Source of the DNA: JAFIEN01 sp051859505
Lineage (GTDB): Bacteria > Pseudomonadota > Alphaproteobacteria > Rhodobacterales > Rhodobacteraceae
DNA length: 28,162 nucleotides
Assembly (NCBI GenBank): GCA_051859505.1
Contig: JBHYFN010000048.1
Span: forward strand, 1 to 28,162
Reading direction: 5' to 3'
The position numbers and the translations under genes are program-made. Position 1 is the stretch's first letter, and each line of letters begins with the position of its first letter. Positions 15,964-23,855 of this stretch are shown in pieces. The notes beneath the pieces are model-generated. The model was not told the origin of the DNA. It saw only the letters and a program-made list of their open reading frames with translations, and did not search any database.

Positions 15964-16524
15964 ATGTTCCGGCTGACGCAGGAAACCGCCGAGGACTGGT
16001 GGGAGGTCGAGGCGCTTTACGACCTGTGCTTCGCGCCGGGGCGCGAGGCGCTGTCCTCCTATCGGCTGCGCGACAATGTGGCGCCGGTGGCCGAGCTGTG
16101 CCTTGTGGCGCGCGATGGCGATGGCACGCTGGGGGGGGCGATCCGCAACTGGCCGGTGCGGGTCGGGGGGAAATGGGCGCTGCTTCTGGGGCCGGTCGCG
16201 GTCCATCCCACCCGCCAGGGCGAGGGGCTGGGCGCGCTTCTGATCTACCGCGTGGTGGAACTGGCCCGCGCGGCCGGCTGGAGCCGGATCCTCCTGGTCG
16301 GCGACGCGCCCTATTACGGGCGCTTCGGCTTTGTCCGGCTGGACGCGGTCGAGATGCCGCCGCCGACCAATCCCGAGCGGGTTCTGGGCCTTGACCTGCG
16401 CCCCGGTGCCTGGCGGGAGGTGCGCGGCCGGGTCCGGCCCGCGACCGAGGGGGAGGCCGAGGCCGGGGGCGACACCGGGGGCGACACCGGGGGCGAGTCT
16501 GGGGCCGACACTGGCGCCGATTGA
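15964..16524 (+). CDS. GNAT-family N-acetyltransferase (YhbS-like)
   Basis: 186 residues from ATG 15964, where the fold begins (MFRLTQETAEDWWEVEALYDLCF). The acetyl-CoA pyrophosphate loop is in GPVAVHPTRQGEGLGALLI (R84-Q85-G86-E87-G88-L89-G90 for Q/RxxGxG/A). LLVGDAPYYGRFGFVRLD matches the YhbS-type predicted acetyltransferases (COG3153), whose substrates are largely unknown. The last 20 residues (GGDTGGDTGGESGADTGAD) are encoded by a 12-base tandem repeat and look like an accreted tail. The ribosome site is a weak GGCAGGGG. Divergent from the flavin reductase gene. Confidence 0.92.
   Translation: MFRLTQETAEDWWEVEALYDLCFAPGREALSSYRLRDNVAPVAELCLVARDGDGTLGGAIRNWPVRVGGKWALLLGPVAVHPTRQGEGLGALLIYRVVELARAAGWSRILLVGDAPYYGRFGFVRLDAVEMPPPTNPERVLGLDLRPGAWREVRGRVRPATEGEAEAGGDTGGDTGGESGADTGAD
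16463..16498 (+). repeat. 12-base tandem repeat inside the 3' end of the GNAT gene
   Basis: Three head-to-tail copies of a 12-base unit containing GGGGGCGA encode Gly-Gly-Asp-Thr units. Degenerate copies continue to the stop codon and merge with the TTGAC repeats beyond it. Confidence 0.8.
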
Positions 16525-16547
16525 CCGGGGCCGATTGACTTGGCCAA

Positions 16548-16576
16548 TTGACTTGCGGCGAGGGCATTCCCATCTT
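16548..16576 (+). promoter_or_regulatory. Candidate promoter for a leaderless EcsC-family mRNA
   Basis: TTGACT (16548-16553), 17 bases, CATCTT (16571-16576). A start about 7 bases later falls on the ATG at 16583. No Shine-Dalgarno sequence precedes that ATG (the bases are CATCTTTCCCGC). Two further copies of the ATTGAC motif lie at 16520 and 16534, with spacing of 14 and 13 bases. Confidence 0.4.
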
Positions 16577-16582
16577 TCCCGC

Positions 16583-17392
16583 ATGGACCAGTCGACCCTG
16601 ATCGAGATCAACCCCGACGATCCGCCCGCGCCGCTCTCTGAGGCCGCGCGGGCCGAGATCGCGGCCCTTGCCCTGCGCCAGCGCCGGGCCGGTGGCCTTT
16701 TGATGAAGGCCGTCACCTTCATCGGCGGGCAGGTCGAGGATGGGCTGAAGCTCCTGCCCAGGGAAACGCGCGCCCAGATCGACAGGACCGCGCGCTCTGC
16801 GCTGCTGAAAAGCTATGAACTCGCCAGCCGGTCGCGCGGCAGGGGGCGGCTGTCGCGCGTGGTGGCCGGGGACCGGGCGCACAAGGTTCTGGGCGCGATT
16901 TCGGGGGCTGTCGGGGGCGTGGGGGGCTTTGGCACCGCGCTGGCCGAACTGCCCGTTGCCACCACCGTGATCTTTCGCGCCGTGCAGGGCGTGGCCGAGG
17001 CGCATGGCGAGGATCCGCATGCGGAAGAGACGCGCCTGGAATGCCTGCGCGTCTTCGGCTCGGGCGGCCCCGATCCGGCCGATGACGGGATCGACACCAG
17101 CTTTGTCGGCGCGCGGCTGTCACTCTCGGGGGCGGCGGTGCACAAGCTGATCGCCAAGGTCGCGCCGAAATTCTCGATCGTGCTGACCCAGAAGCTGGCG
17201 ACCCAGACCGTTCCGGTTCTGGGGGCGGCGGCCGGGGCGGGGACGAATTACGCCTTCATCGACTATTACGTCGAGGTGGCGCATGTGCATTTCGGCCTGC
17301 GCAAGCTGGCCCGCGCGCATGGCGATGCCGCCGTGCTCGAGCTTTTTCACAAGGTTCTTGCCGAAGGTCGGGTGCCGGTCAGGCCGGCCTGA
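16583..17392 (+). CDS. EcsC-family protein
   Basis: 269 residues from ATG 16583. This start was chosen because upstream in-frame sequence overlaps the GNAT gene in another frame. The protein has AVTFIGGQVEDGLKLLP and ARSALLKSYELASRS, then a Gly-rich hydrophobic stretch HKVLGAISGAVGGVGGFGTALAELPVATTVIFRAVQGVAEAHGED with the family's helix pair. Later come ECLRVFGSGG, APKFSIVLTQKLATQTVPVLGAAAGAGTNYAFIDYYVEVAHVHFGLRKLARAHG. This order is that of the EcsC family (PF12787), named after a Bacillus protein of unknown biochemical role, and the two hydrophobic stretches suggest membrane association. Its 3' end overlaps the convergent membrane-protein gene by 14 bases. Confidence 0.92.
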   Translation: MDQSTLIEINPDDPPAPLSEAARAEIAALALRQRRAGGLLMKAVTFIGGQVEDGLKLLPRETRAQIDRTARSALLKSYELASRSRGRGRLSRVVAGDRAHKVLGAISGAVGGVGGFGTALAELPVATTVIFRAVQGVAEAHGEDPHAEETRLECLRVFGSGGPDPADDGIDTSFVGARLSLSGAAVHKLIAKVAPKFSIVLTQKLATQTVPVLGAAAGAGTNYAFIDYYVEVAHVHFGLRKLARAHGDAAVLELFHKVLAEGRVPVRPA

Positions 17393-17849
17393 CACCGGCA
17401 TCGCGCAACAGCGCCAGCCAGACCATCAGGGCCAGTGCCGCCAGAAGGGCGGCCGCCATCGCAGCCGGCGTGGCCGACAGCACGACCGTTTCCCAGGGGG
17501 TCACGGTCGTGCCATGGGTCATCGCCAAAGGGCCGAAGAACAGCTTGCCCGCGGCGCGCGCGATCTCGGCCAGCAGAAGCAGGCCCAGGGCGACCAGACC
17601 CCAGCCCCGCCAGAGGGCCGGGCCAAGAAGTGCCGCCAACAGCCCCGCGGCAAGGCCCGGCAGGTAGATCCCGACCTCGATGCCGACATCCAGCGCCGAT
17701 GTCTCGGGCCAGGCGGGCAGGGGTTGGTTCAGATAGCGGCCCATCGGCCCGGCCAGCGCCGCCAGCCAGGCCCCGCCGATCCCCAGAAGCAGCCCGCCAA
17801 GGCCACCCGCGAGCCTGCGCCCGAGGGCTATCCCTGATTTGCCAGCCAT
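17379..17849 (-). CDS. Small four-helix membrane protein, function unknown
   Basis: 156 residues with four likely membrane segments at about 14-34, 57-78, 82-100 and 124-148, and short loops (GRYLNQPLPAWPETSALDVG; GPLAMTHGTTVTPWE). I do not recognise a family. Its ATG overlaps the last 22 bases of ptsP, so it is probably co-transcribed and translationally coupled with ptsP. At the other end it overlaps the convergent EcsC gene by 14 bases. Coding potential is supported by the membrane-protein pattern and the tight fit with its neighbours. Confidence 0.8.
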   Translation of the reverse strand: MAGKSGIALGRRLAGGLGGLLLGIGGAWLAALAGPMGRYLNQPLPAWPETSALDVGIEVGIYLPGLAAGLLAALLGPALWRGWGLVALGLLLLAEIARAAGKLFFGPLAMTHGTTVTPWETVVLSATPAAMAAALLAALALMVWLALLRDAGVRPA

Positions 17850-20074
17850 CGGGTCAAACCCTCCCGCACCGATACGTCACAATCGTCCATCGCGCGCAGC
17901 ACCACCGCGCGGGCCTCGTCCAGACGGACGCGGCGCAACAGATGCTTCACCGGCCCGACCGAGGCCGGCCGCATCGACAGCATCCTGAACCCCAGCGCCG
18001 CCAGCGCCAGCGCCTCGATCGGGCGGCCCGCATCCTCGCCGCAGAAGGACAGCGGCGTGGCGGTGGCATCGCAGGCCGCGACGATGCCGGAAAGGAACCG
18101 CAGATAGGCCGGGTCCAGCGTGTCATAGCGCCGGCGGACGCGTTCGTTTTCCCGGTCGGCGGCGAAGAAGAACTGCTTGAGGTCATTGCCGCCCACCGAG
18201 AGGAAATCCACCTCGCGGAAGAACTCCGCTCCGGCATGGGCAAGGCTGGGCGTTTCGAGCATCGCCCCCACCTCGCAGCTTTCGGGCAGCGGATGGCCGA
18301 GGATCCGTTCGCGCGCCATCGCCTTGTCGAACTCGGCCCGCGCGGCGCGGTATTCGGCGGGGGTGGCGACGAAGGGGAACATGATCGCAAGCGGCCGCCC
18401 CCGGGCGGCGCGGATCAGCGCCTGCAACTGCATCCGCAGCACGCCCGGCTTGTCGAGCCCCACCCGGATCGCGCGCCAGCCCATCGCCGGGTTCGGCTCG
18501 TCATTCGGCTTCATGTAGGACAGCACCTTGTCCGAGCCGATGTCGAGCGTGCGGAAGGCGACGCGGCGCCCTCCGGCGCTGTCCATGACGCGGGTGTAAA
18601 GCGCCTGCAACTCGCCCCGGGTTGGCATCTTGTTGCGCACGAGGAACTGCAGCTCGGTGCGGAACAGCCCCACCCCCTCGGCCCCCGAAGAGGGCAGCGA
18701 AGGCAGATCCGCCATCAGCCCGGCATTCATGTGCAAGGCCACGCGCGACCCGCAGCGCGCCTCGGCCGGCAGGTCGCGGATCGAGGCGTAACGTTCCTGC
18801 GCGCGGGCCTGCATGGCGATCTTGTCGCCAAAGGCGGTGCGGACCGACTCTTCGGGGCGCAGATGCACAAGGCCCTGATCGCCGTCGACCAGGATCGGAT
18901 CGCCGTTCAGCGCCTCGGTGGTGATCCCGGCGGCATGGATGACCAGCGGAATCGCCCAGGCGCGGGCGACGATGGCGGCATGGCTGCCGACCGAGCCTTC
19001 CTCGAGCACCACGCCGCGCAGGGATTTGCCGTATTCCAGCAACTCGCCCGGCCCGATGTTGCGCGCGACCAGGATCGGATTGTCCGGCATCTCGGCCCCG
19101 GTCTCGGATCCCTGTCCGGTCAGGATCCGCAACAGCCGGTTCGACAGGTCGTCCAGATCATGCAGCCGGTCGCGCAGGTAGGGATCGGCGGCCTGGCCCA
19201 TCCTGAGGCGGGCCAGCGACTGTTCCTTTTCCACCGCCGCCTCGGCGGACAGGCCATTGGCGATATCCGCCTCCATCCGCCGCATCCAGCCGCGCGAATT
19301 GGCGAACATCCGGTAGACCTCGAAGATCTGGACCTGATCGGCATCCATGGTGATCGCGTCGGAAAGCATCTGATCGACCGACAGGCGCAGGCTTTCGATC
19401 GCATCGCGCAGGCGCTGGGTTTCGCGCTCGGGATCGTCCGAGATCGGATTGGTGACGACGACGCGGGGTTCGTGCAGATAGACCCGCCCGGCGGCCGAGC
19501 CTTCCTGCCCGATGGCGCCGCGAAACATCACCGGCTGCTGGTGGCGCGGCGACAGGGCGCCGGATTCGCCGTTCACGAAGGCGCCGAGTTCGGTCATCTC
19601 GGCCAGGACCATCGCGACCACCTCGAGCGCATAGACCTCGTCCTGGGTGAACTGGCGCGCGGCGCGCGATTGCACGACGAGGACGCCCAGCACATCGCCC
19701 AGCCGCTGGATCGGCACGCCGCAGAAGCTGGAATAGCGCTCTTCGCCGGTTTCCGGCATGTAGCGGAAGCCGCGTTCCGAGGGGGCGGTGGCGGTGTTGA
19801 CGACGCTGCGCATCCGGGCGGTGCGGCCGACCAGCCCCTCGCCCAGCCGCATCCGCGTCTGATGGACGGCGGCGGGGTTGAGGCCCTCGGTCGCGCAAAG
19901 CTCGAGCGTGTCGCGGTCGCGGAAGAGGTAGATCGAGCAGACCTCGGTCGCCATGGAATCGGCGATCAGCCCGACGATCCGGTTCAGCCGGGCCTGTCCG
20001 GCGCTGTCTTCGGCAAGCGCGGCCCGCAGCCGGCCAAGCAACTTGCGGCTTTCGGTTTCGCTGCGTTCCGGCAT
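17828..20074 (-). CDS. ptsP: Phosphoenolpyruvate--protein phosphotransferase EI-Ntr (GAF + PTS enzyme I)
   Basis: 748 residues. An N-terminal GAF domain (about 15-155, LNRIVGLIADSMATEVCSIYLFRDRDTLELCATEGLN) precedes the enzyme I module. The phosphorylated histidine is H365 in GSVGSHAAIVARAWAIP. The PEP-binding barrel includes GLFRTELQFL, FRTLDIGSDK, MFPFVATPAEYRAA, SVGGNDLKQFFFAADREN and the conserved Cys in LSFCGEDAGRP. It is the first enzyme of the nitrogen PTS, passing phosphate from PEP to NPr and EIIA-Ntr; the GAF domain in other species senses glutamine or 2-oxoglutarate. The start has GGGGAGGCGG directly upstream. In related genomes lysC often lies immediately upstream; here a methyltransferase and a 200-base gap intervene. 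Confidence 0.97.
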   Translation of the reverse strand: MPERSETESRKLLGRLRAALAEDSAGQARLNRIVGLIADSMATEVCSIYLFRDRDTLELCATEGLNPAAVHQTRMRLGEGLVGRTARMRSVVNTATAPSERGFRYMPETGEERYSSFCGVPIQRLGDVLGVLVVQSRAARQFTQDEVYALEVVAMVLAEMTELGAFVNGESGALSPRHQQPVMFRGAIGQEGSAAGRVYLHEPRVVVTNPISDDPERETQRLRDAIESLRLSVDQMLSDAITMDADQVQIFEVYRMFANSRGWMRRMEADIANGLSAEAAVEKEQSLARLRMGQAADPYLRDRLHDLDDLSNRLLRILTGQGSETGAEMPDNPILVARNIGPGELLEYGKSLRGVVLEEGSVGSHAAIVARAWAIPLVIHAAGITTEALNGDPILVDGDQGLVHLRPEESVRTAFGDKIAMQARAQERYASIRDLPAEARCGSRVALHMNAGLMADLPSLPSSGAEGVGLFRTELQFLVRNKMPTRGELQALYTRVMDSAGGRRVAFRTLDIGSDKVLSYMKPNDEPNPAMGWRAIRVGLDKPGVLRMQLQALIRAARGRPLAIMFPFVATPAEYRAARAEFDKAMARERILGHPLPESCEVGAMLETPSLAHAGAEFFREVDFLSVGGNDLKQFFFAADRENERVRRRYDTLDPAYLRFLSGIVAACDATATPLSFCGEDAGRPIEALALAALGFRMLSMRPASVGPVKHLLRRVRLDEARAVVLRAMDDCDVSVREGLTRWLANQG

Positions 20075-20191
20075 CCGCCTCCCCGATCGCCTTCTGGCGG
20101 TACTCGCCTGTTCCGGAGCCGGTTAGAGCATAACCGCGGCGCAAGGGGAACGGGACGATTGTGGGGCCTCGGTTTGGCCCCGGGGTAGGAC

Positions 20192-20256
20192 GGGGGGCGC
20201 TGCCCCCCGGGCGCGTGCCGCGCCTCCCCCCGGGATATTTGAGAACAAAAGAAGCA
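20192..20256. repeat. Dispersed Rhodobacterales-type intergenic repeat, copy 1
   Basis: GGGGGGC-GC-TGCCCCCC hairpin (about 20192-20208), a second GC-rich arm, then CCTCCCCCCGGGATATTT and AACAAAAGAAGC. Copy 2 at about 24924-24987 matches in the same order. It lies between the methyltransferase stop and the ptsP start; on the minus strand it follows the methyltransferase and could attenuate read-through into ptsP. Confidence 0.8.
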
Positions 20257-20270
20257 GGGGGGGGGGGGGG
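20257..20270 (+). repeat. Run of 14 G
   Basis: Uninterrupted G14 immediately beyond the methyltransferase stop (20275-20277) and directly after the dispersed repeat. Its length may be inaccurate in the assembly or variable in the population. Confidence 0.9.
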
Positions 20271-20274
20271 CGTG

Positions 20275-21066
20275 TCAGGCTGGCGGTGTGGTGTCGTCGT
20301 GGGGCGGGGAGGAGAGCCGGTAGACCGAGACATGCGAGGCGGCGGTTTCGGTGAAGGGGGTCATGGTCCAGTCGGCCCAGCGGTGTTCCAGCTCGAAGCC
20401 CGCAAGGCGGCCCATCAGGTCGAGCTCGGCCGGCCAGATGTAGCGGTGCGGGCTGCGGAAGAGGGCCGGGCCGGCCGCGCCTGCATCATCGCCGTCAAGC
20501 CGGAGGTGATGCGAGACGACCTGCTGGTTCGGCACGTCATAGCGGTCGTAGCCGAGGTAATCGGTATCGTTGCGCCAGATGACGATATCCTGACCGGGGG
20601 GCAGCCGGCGCAGCTCGGGCACCCAGAGTTCGATCACGAAGCGCCCGGCGGGGGTGAGGTGGCGGGCGGCGTTGCGGAAGCAGGCGATCTGCGCCTCCTG
20701 GGTCAGGAGGTTCGAGATCGTGTTACAGGCAAGCACGACCAGCCGAAAGGGGCCGGGGGCGCGGGCGGTGGTCATGCAGCCCCGGATCACCGGCAGGGAG
20801 GGGCCGCCGGGTTTGCGGCGCATCTCGGCGATCATGGCGGGGGAAAGCTCGATGCCGGTGACGGCGAGGCCGGACCTGGCCAGCGGCAGGGCGATGCGGC
20901 CGGTGCCGGAGGCCAGTTCGAGCACCGGGCCGCCTTCGGCGAGAGTGATCAGCCGGTCGAGCACCGGCTGCAGCACGTCGGGGGCGAACATCGCGGCCTC
21001 GGACCTGTCGTAGCGGCGGGCGACCGCTTCGGTCCAGATATCGTCGGGGGTGGGGTCGTGCTCCAT
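20275..21066 (-). CDS. Class I SAM-dependent methyltransferase
   Basis: 263 residues from ATG 21066, chosen because the upstream frame runs into lysC. Motif I is VLELASGTGRIALPLA (SAM-binding LELASGTGR at 49-57), followed by acidic motif II at GLAVTGIELSPAMIAEMR. FRLVVLACNTISNLLTQEAQIACFRNAARHLTPAGRFVIELWVPELRRLP matches motifs IV and VI of the Methyltransf_25/11 group. The C-terminal half (IWRNDTDYLGYDRYDVPNQQVVSHHLRL, FELEHRWADWTMTPFTETAASHVSVYRL) is the beta-rich part typical of stand-alone members. The substrate cannot be told. The ribosome site is weak (AGAAG). The start is 22 bases after the lysC stop, so the two are probably co-transcribed. Confidence 0.92.
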   Translation of the reverse strand: MEHDPTPDDIWTEAVARRYDRSEAAMFAPDVLQPVLDRLITLAEGGPVLELASGTGRIALPLARSGLAVTGIELSPAMIAEMRRKPGGPSLPVIRGCMTTARAPGPFRLVVLACNTISNLLTQEAQIACFRNAARHLTPAGRFVIELWVPELRRLPPGQDIVIWRNDTDYLGYDRYDVPNQQVVSHHLRLDGDDAGAAGPALFRSPHRYIWPAELDLMGRLAGFELEHRWADWTMTPFTETAASHVSVYRLSSPPHDDTTPPA

Positions 21067-21088
21067 CCCGGCGCCGCTTCTGCCGCGC

Positions 21089-22327
21089 TCAGGGCGCGCG
21101 GTGGAGGTTGAACGTGTCGTGCAGCGCCTGCACCGCAAGCTCCATGTATTTGCGGTCGATCAGGACGCTGATCTTGATCTCGGAGGTGGTGATGACCTTG
21201 ATGTTGATCCCCTCGGCGGCCAGCGCCCGGAACATCTGCGCCGCGACCCCGGCATGGGAGCGCATCCCGATCCCCACGACCGAGATCTTGCAGACGCCGG
21301 TATCGGCCACGAGATCGTGGAAATTGATCGCGCCGGTATCCTTCGCCGCCCGCATCGCCTGTTCGGCGCGCATCACCTGGTCGGTGGGGCAGGAGAAGGT
21401 CATGTCCGTGCGCCCGTCTTCCGAGATGTTCTGCACGATCATGTCGACATTCACCCCCGCCTCGGCCAGCGGCGTGAAGATCGCGGCGGCGATGCCGGGG
21501 CGGTCGGCCACGCTGATCAGCGTCATCTTGGCCTCGTCGCGGCTATGGGCGATGCCCGAGACTACGTTGCTTTCCATGATGTCCTCTTCGTCGCAGACGA
21601 GGGTGCCGGCGCTGTCCGACGGCTCTTCGAAGGATGACAGCACCCGCAGGCGCACCTTGTAGCGCATCGCCAGTTCGACCGAGCGGGTCTGCAGCACCTT
21701 GGCGCCGAGCGAGGCCAATTCCAGCATCTCCTCGAAGGCGATCCGGTCGAGCTTGCGGGCCTTGTCGCAGATGCGGGGGTCGGTGGTATAGACGCCGTCG
21801 ACATCGGTGTAGATGTCGCAGCGGATGGCGTCGAAGGCGGCGGCGAAGGCCACGGCGGTGGTGTCGGACCCGCCCCGGCCCAAAGTGGTGATCCGGCCTT
21901 CGGGGCTGATGCCCTGGAAACCGGCGACCACCGCAACCTTCATCCCCTCGTCGAACTTGCGCAGGATGTTGTCGGTGGGGATCGCCTCGATCCGGGCGGC
22001 GCCATGGGCGGAATTTGTCTGGACCGGCACCTGCCAGCCCTGCCAGCTGCGCGCGGGGATATCCATCTCCTGCAGGCGGAGCGCCATCAGGCCGGCGGTG
22101 ACGTTCTCGCCCGAGGAGGTGACGGCATCATATTCGCGCGCGTCATAGAGGGGCGAGGTTTCGCCCACGAAGCCCACGAGCTTGTTCGTCTCGCCCGCCA
22201 TGGCCGAGACGATGACGATCACGTCATGCCCCTTGGCCACCTCGAGCGCGACGCGTTTGGCCGCCCGCGCGATGCGGTCGATATTGGCGACGGATGTGCC
22301 GCCGAATTTCATCACGAGGATCGACAT
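21089..22327 (-). CDS. lysC: Aspartate kinase, monofunctional with two ACT domains
   Basis: 412 residues from ATG 22327, where the family start MSILVMKFGGTSVA lies with a GAAGG ribosome site upstream; the longer open frame continues into the aroA side. It phosphorylates aspartate, the first step to lysine, methionine, threonine and diaminopimelate. K7 (KFGGTS), E74 (SSGENVTAG) and TLGRGGSDTTAVAFA are the catalytic and nucleotide sites. From about residue 262 two ACT domains follow (MTLISVADRPGIAAAIFTPLAEAGVNVDMIVQN and ISVVGIGMRSHAGVAAQMFRALAAEGINIKVITTSEIKISVLI), predicting feedback control by lysine and/or threonine. Divergent from aroA; heads the methyltransferase-ptsP block. Confidence 0.97.
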   Translation of the reverse strand: MSILVMKFGGTSVANIDRIARAAKRVALEVAKGHDVIVIVSAMAGETNKLVGFVGETSPLYDAREYDAVTSSGENVTAGLMALRLQEMDIPARSWQGWQVPVQTNSAHGAARIEAIPTDNILRKFDEGMKVAVVAGFQGISPEGRITTLGRGGSDTTAVAFAAAFDAIRCDIYTDVDGVYTTDPRICDKARKLDRIAFEEMLELASLGAKVLQTRSVELAMRYKVRLRVLSSFEEPSDSAGTLVCDEEDIMESNVVSGIAHSRDEAKMTLISVADRPGIAAAIFTPLAEAGVNVDMIVQNISEDGRTDMTFSCPTDQVMRAEQAMRAAKDTGAINFHDLVADTGVCKISVVGIGMRSHAGVAAQMFRALAAEGINIKVITTSEIKISVLIDRKYMELAVQALHDTFNLHRAP

Positions 22328-22394
22328 GGGACGCCTTCGCAAAACCGCCGCCCTCATAGCGATGCGCGCGGGAGGGGGCAATGGGCAAGCGACA

Positions 22395-22423
22395 GGGGGG
22401 CGAGCGGGGGCCGGGAGGGGGGG
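22395..22423 (+). other. Potential G-quadruplex motif between lysC and aroA
   Basis: Four G runs on the plus strand (six, five, three and seven G) separated by loops of 5, 2 and 1 bases. The motif lies 68 bases upstream of the lysC start and 22 bases upstream of the candidate aroA -35. A pattern match only. Confidence 0.5.
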
Positions 22424-22444
22424 CGGATCGCGGCGCGGGGGCCG

Positions 22445-22473
22445 TGGACGCGGCCCGGTGGGTCGTCTAGAAG
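22445..22473 (+). promoter_or_regulatory. Candidate sigma-70-type promoter of aroA
   Basis: TGGACG (22445-22450), 17 bases, TAGAAG (22468-22473). The aroA ATG is 30 bases downstream. The -10 context CTAGAAGCG is shared with the ychF promoter candidate. Confidence 0.5.
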
Positions 22474-22502
22474 CGGCGCGACACAAGGCGAAAGGTGATT
22501 GC

Positions 22503-23855
22503 ATGTCGGGCCACGGCACCCCCATTCCGATGACCTCCCGCAGGGGGGCGGCGCTGAAGGGCGCCGCGCATGTGCCGGGCGACAAGTCGATCTCGCATCG
22601 CTCGCTGATCCTTGGGGCGCTTTCGGTGGGCGAGACGCGGATCGAGGGGCTGCTTGAAGGGCAGGACGTGCTGGACACGGCCGCCGCGATGCGCGCCTTC
22701 GGGGCGGAGGTGACGGATCACGGGGGCGGGCGCTGGTCGGTGCATGGCGTGGGCGTGGGCGGGTTCGCAGAGCCCCAGGGCGTGATCGACTGCGGCAATT
22801 CGGGCACCGGCGTGCGGCTGATCATGGGGGCGGCGGCGACCTCTCCGATCACGGTCACTTATACGGGCGATGCCTCGCTGCGCTCGCGGCCGATGGGGCG
22901 GGTGACGGATCCGCTGGCGCTGTTCGGGGCCCGCAGTTACGGGCGGCAGGGCGGGCGGTTGCCGATGACGGTGGTGGGCGCGGCAGAGCCTGCGCCGGTG
23001 CGCTATGCGGTGCCGGTGCCCTCGGCGCAGGTCAAGTCGGCGGTGCTTCTGGCGGGGCTGAACGCGCCGGGGCAGACGGTGGTGATCGAGCGCGAGGCGA
23101 CGCGGGACCATACCGAGCGGATGCTGGCAGGTTTTGGCGCCGGGATCGCGGTGGAGGAGGGGCCGGAGGGGCGCATCATCACGCTGACGGGCCGGCCCGA
23201 GCTGCGCCCGCAGGCGATCACCGTGCCGCGCGATCCCTCTTCCGCCGCCTTTCCGGTCTGTGCGGCGCTTCTGGCCGAAGGCTCGGACGTTCTGGTGCCG
23301 AATATCGGGCTGAACCCGACGCGGGCGGGGCTGTTCACCACGCTGATCGAGATGGGGGCCGACCTGAGCTATGAGAACCTGCGCGAGGAGGGCGGCGAGC
23401 CGATGGCGGATCTGCGTGCAAGGTTCTCGCCCGCGATGGAGGGGATCGAGGTGCCGCCCGAGCGCGCGGCCAGCATGATCGACGAATATCCGGTGCTCTC
23501 GGTGGTTGCGGCCTTTGCGACGGGGCGCACGGTGATGCGCGGCGTGAAGGAATTGCGGGTCAAGGAAAGCGACCGGATCGACGCGATGGCGAAGGGCCTG
23601 CGCGCCGCGGGGATCGAGGTCGAGGAAGGGCCGGACTGGTGGATCGTGCATGGCCGGGGCCATGGCGACGTGCCGGGGGGCGTGACGGTGGAAAGCCGGC
23701 TGGACCACCGGATCGCGATGTCGTTCCTGGTGATGGGGCTGGCGACGAATAGGGCGATGAGCGTCGATGACGGATCACCCATCGCGACCTCGTTTCCGGT
23801 GTTCGAGCCCTTGATGGCGGGGCTTGGGGCCGCGATCACCCGGGGCAACCGGTGA
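22503..23855 (+). CDS. aroA: 3-phosphoshikimate 1-carboxyvinyltransferase (EPSP synthase), CP4-like class II
   Basis: 450 residues from ATG 22503 with AAAGGTGA upstream. It joins shikimate-3-phosphate and PEP in aromatic amino acid synthesis. Active-site segments are VPGDKSISHRS (24-34), CGNSGTGVR (97-105), ASLRSRPMGRV, VPSAQVKSAVLLAG, TRDHTERML, NPTRAGL, SMIDEYPVLSV, LRVKESDR and LDHRIAMSFLVMGLA. RDHTE, SAQVK and NPTR are class II marks shared with the Agrobacterium CP4 enzyme. In contrast to CP4, which has Ala100, the equivalent residue here is G101 (GNSGTG). The stop overlaps the start of cmk in GTGA, so the pair is translationally coupled. Confidence 0.97.
   Translation: MSGHGTPIPMTSRRGAALKGAAHVPGDKSISHRSLILGALSVGETRIEGLLEGQDVLDTAAAMRAFGAEVTDHGGGRWSVHGVGVGGFAEPQGVIDCGNSGTGVRLIMGAAATSPITVTYTGDASLRSRPMGRVTDPLALFGARSYGRQGGRLPMTVVGAAEPAPVRYAVPVPSAQVKSAVLLAGLNAPGQTVVIEREATRDHTERMLAGFGAGIAVEEGPEGRIITLTGRPELRPQAITVPRDPSSAAFPVCAALLAEGSDVLVPNIGLNPTRAGLFTTLIEMGADLSYENLREEGGEPMADLRARFSPAMEGIEVPPERAASMIDEYPVLSVVAAFATGRTVMRGVKELRVKESDRIDAMAKGLRAAGIEVEEGPDWWIVHGRGHGDVPGGVTVESRLDHRIAMSFLVMGLATNRAMSVDDGSPIATSFPVFEPLMAGLGAAITRGNR

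Noticed and set aside
17435..20188. 917-residue plus-strand frame opposite ptsP and the membrane protein
   Set aside because: Rich in His, Arg, Gly and Pro with no domain pattern, and directly opposite a complete PtsP.
20257..20270. Phase-variable G tract controlling the methyltransferase
   Set aside because: The run lies beyond the stop codon, so length change would not alter the protein. It is listed as a repeat only.
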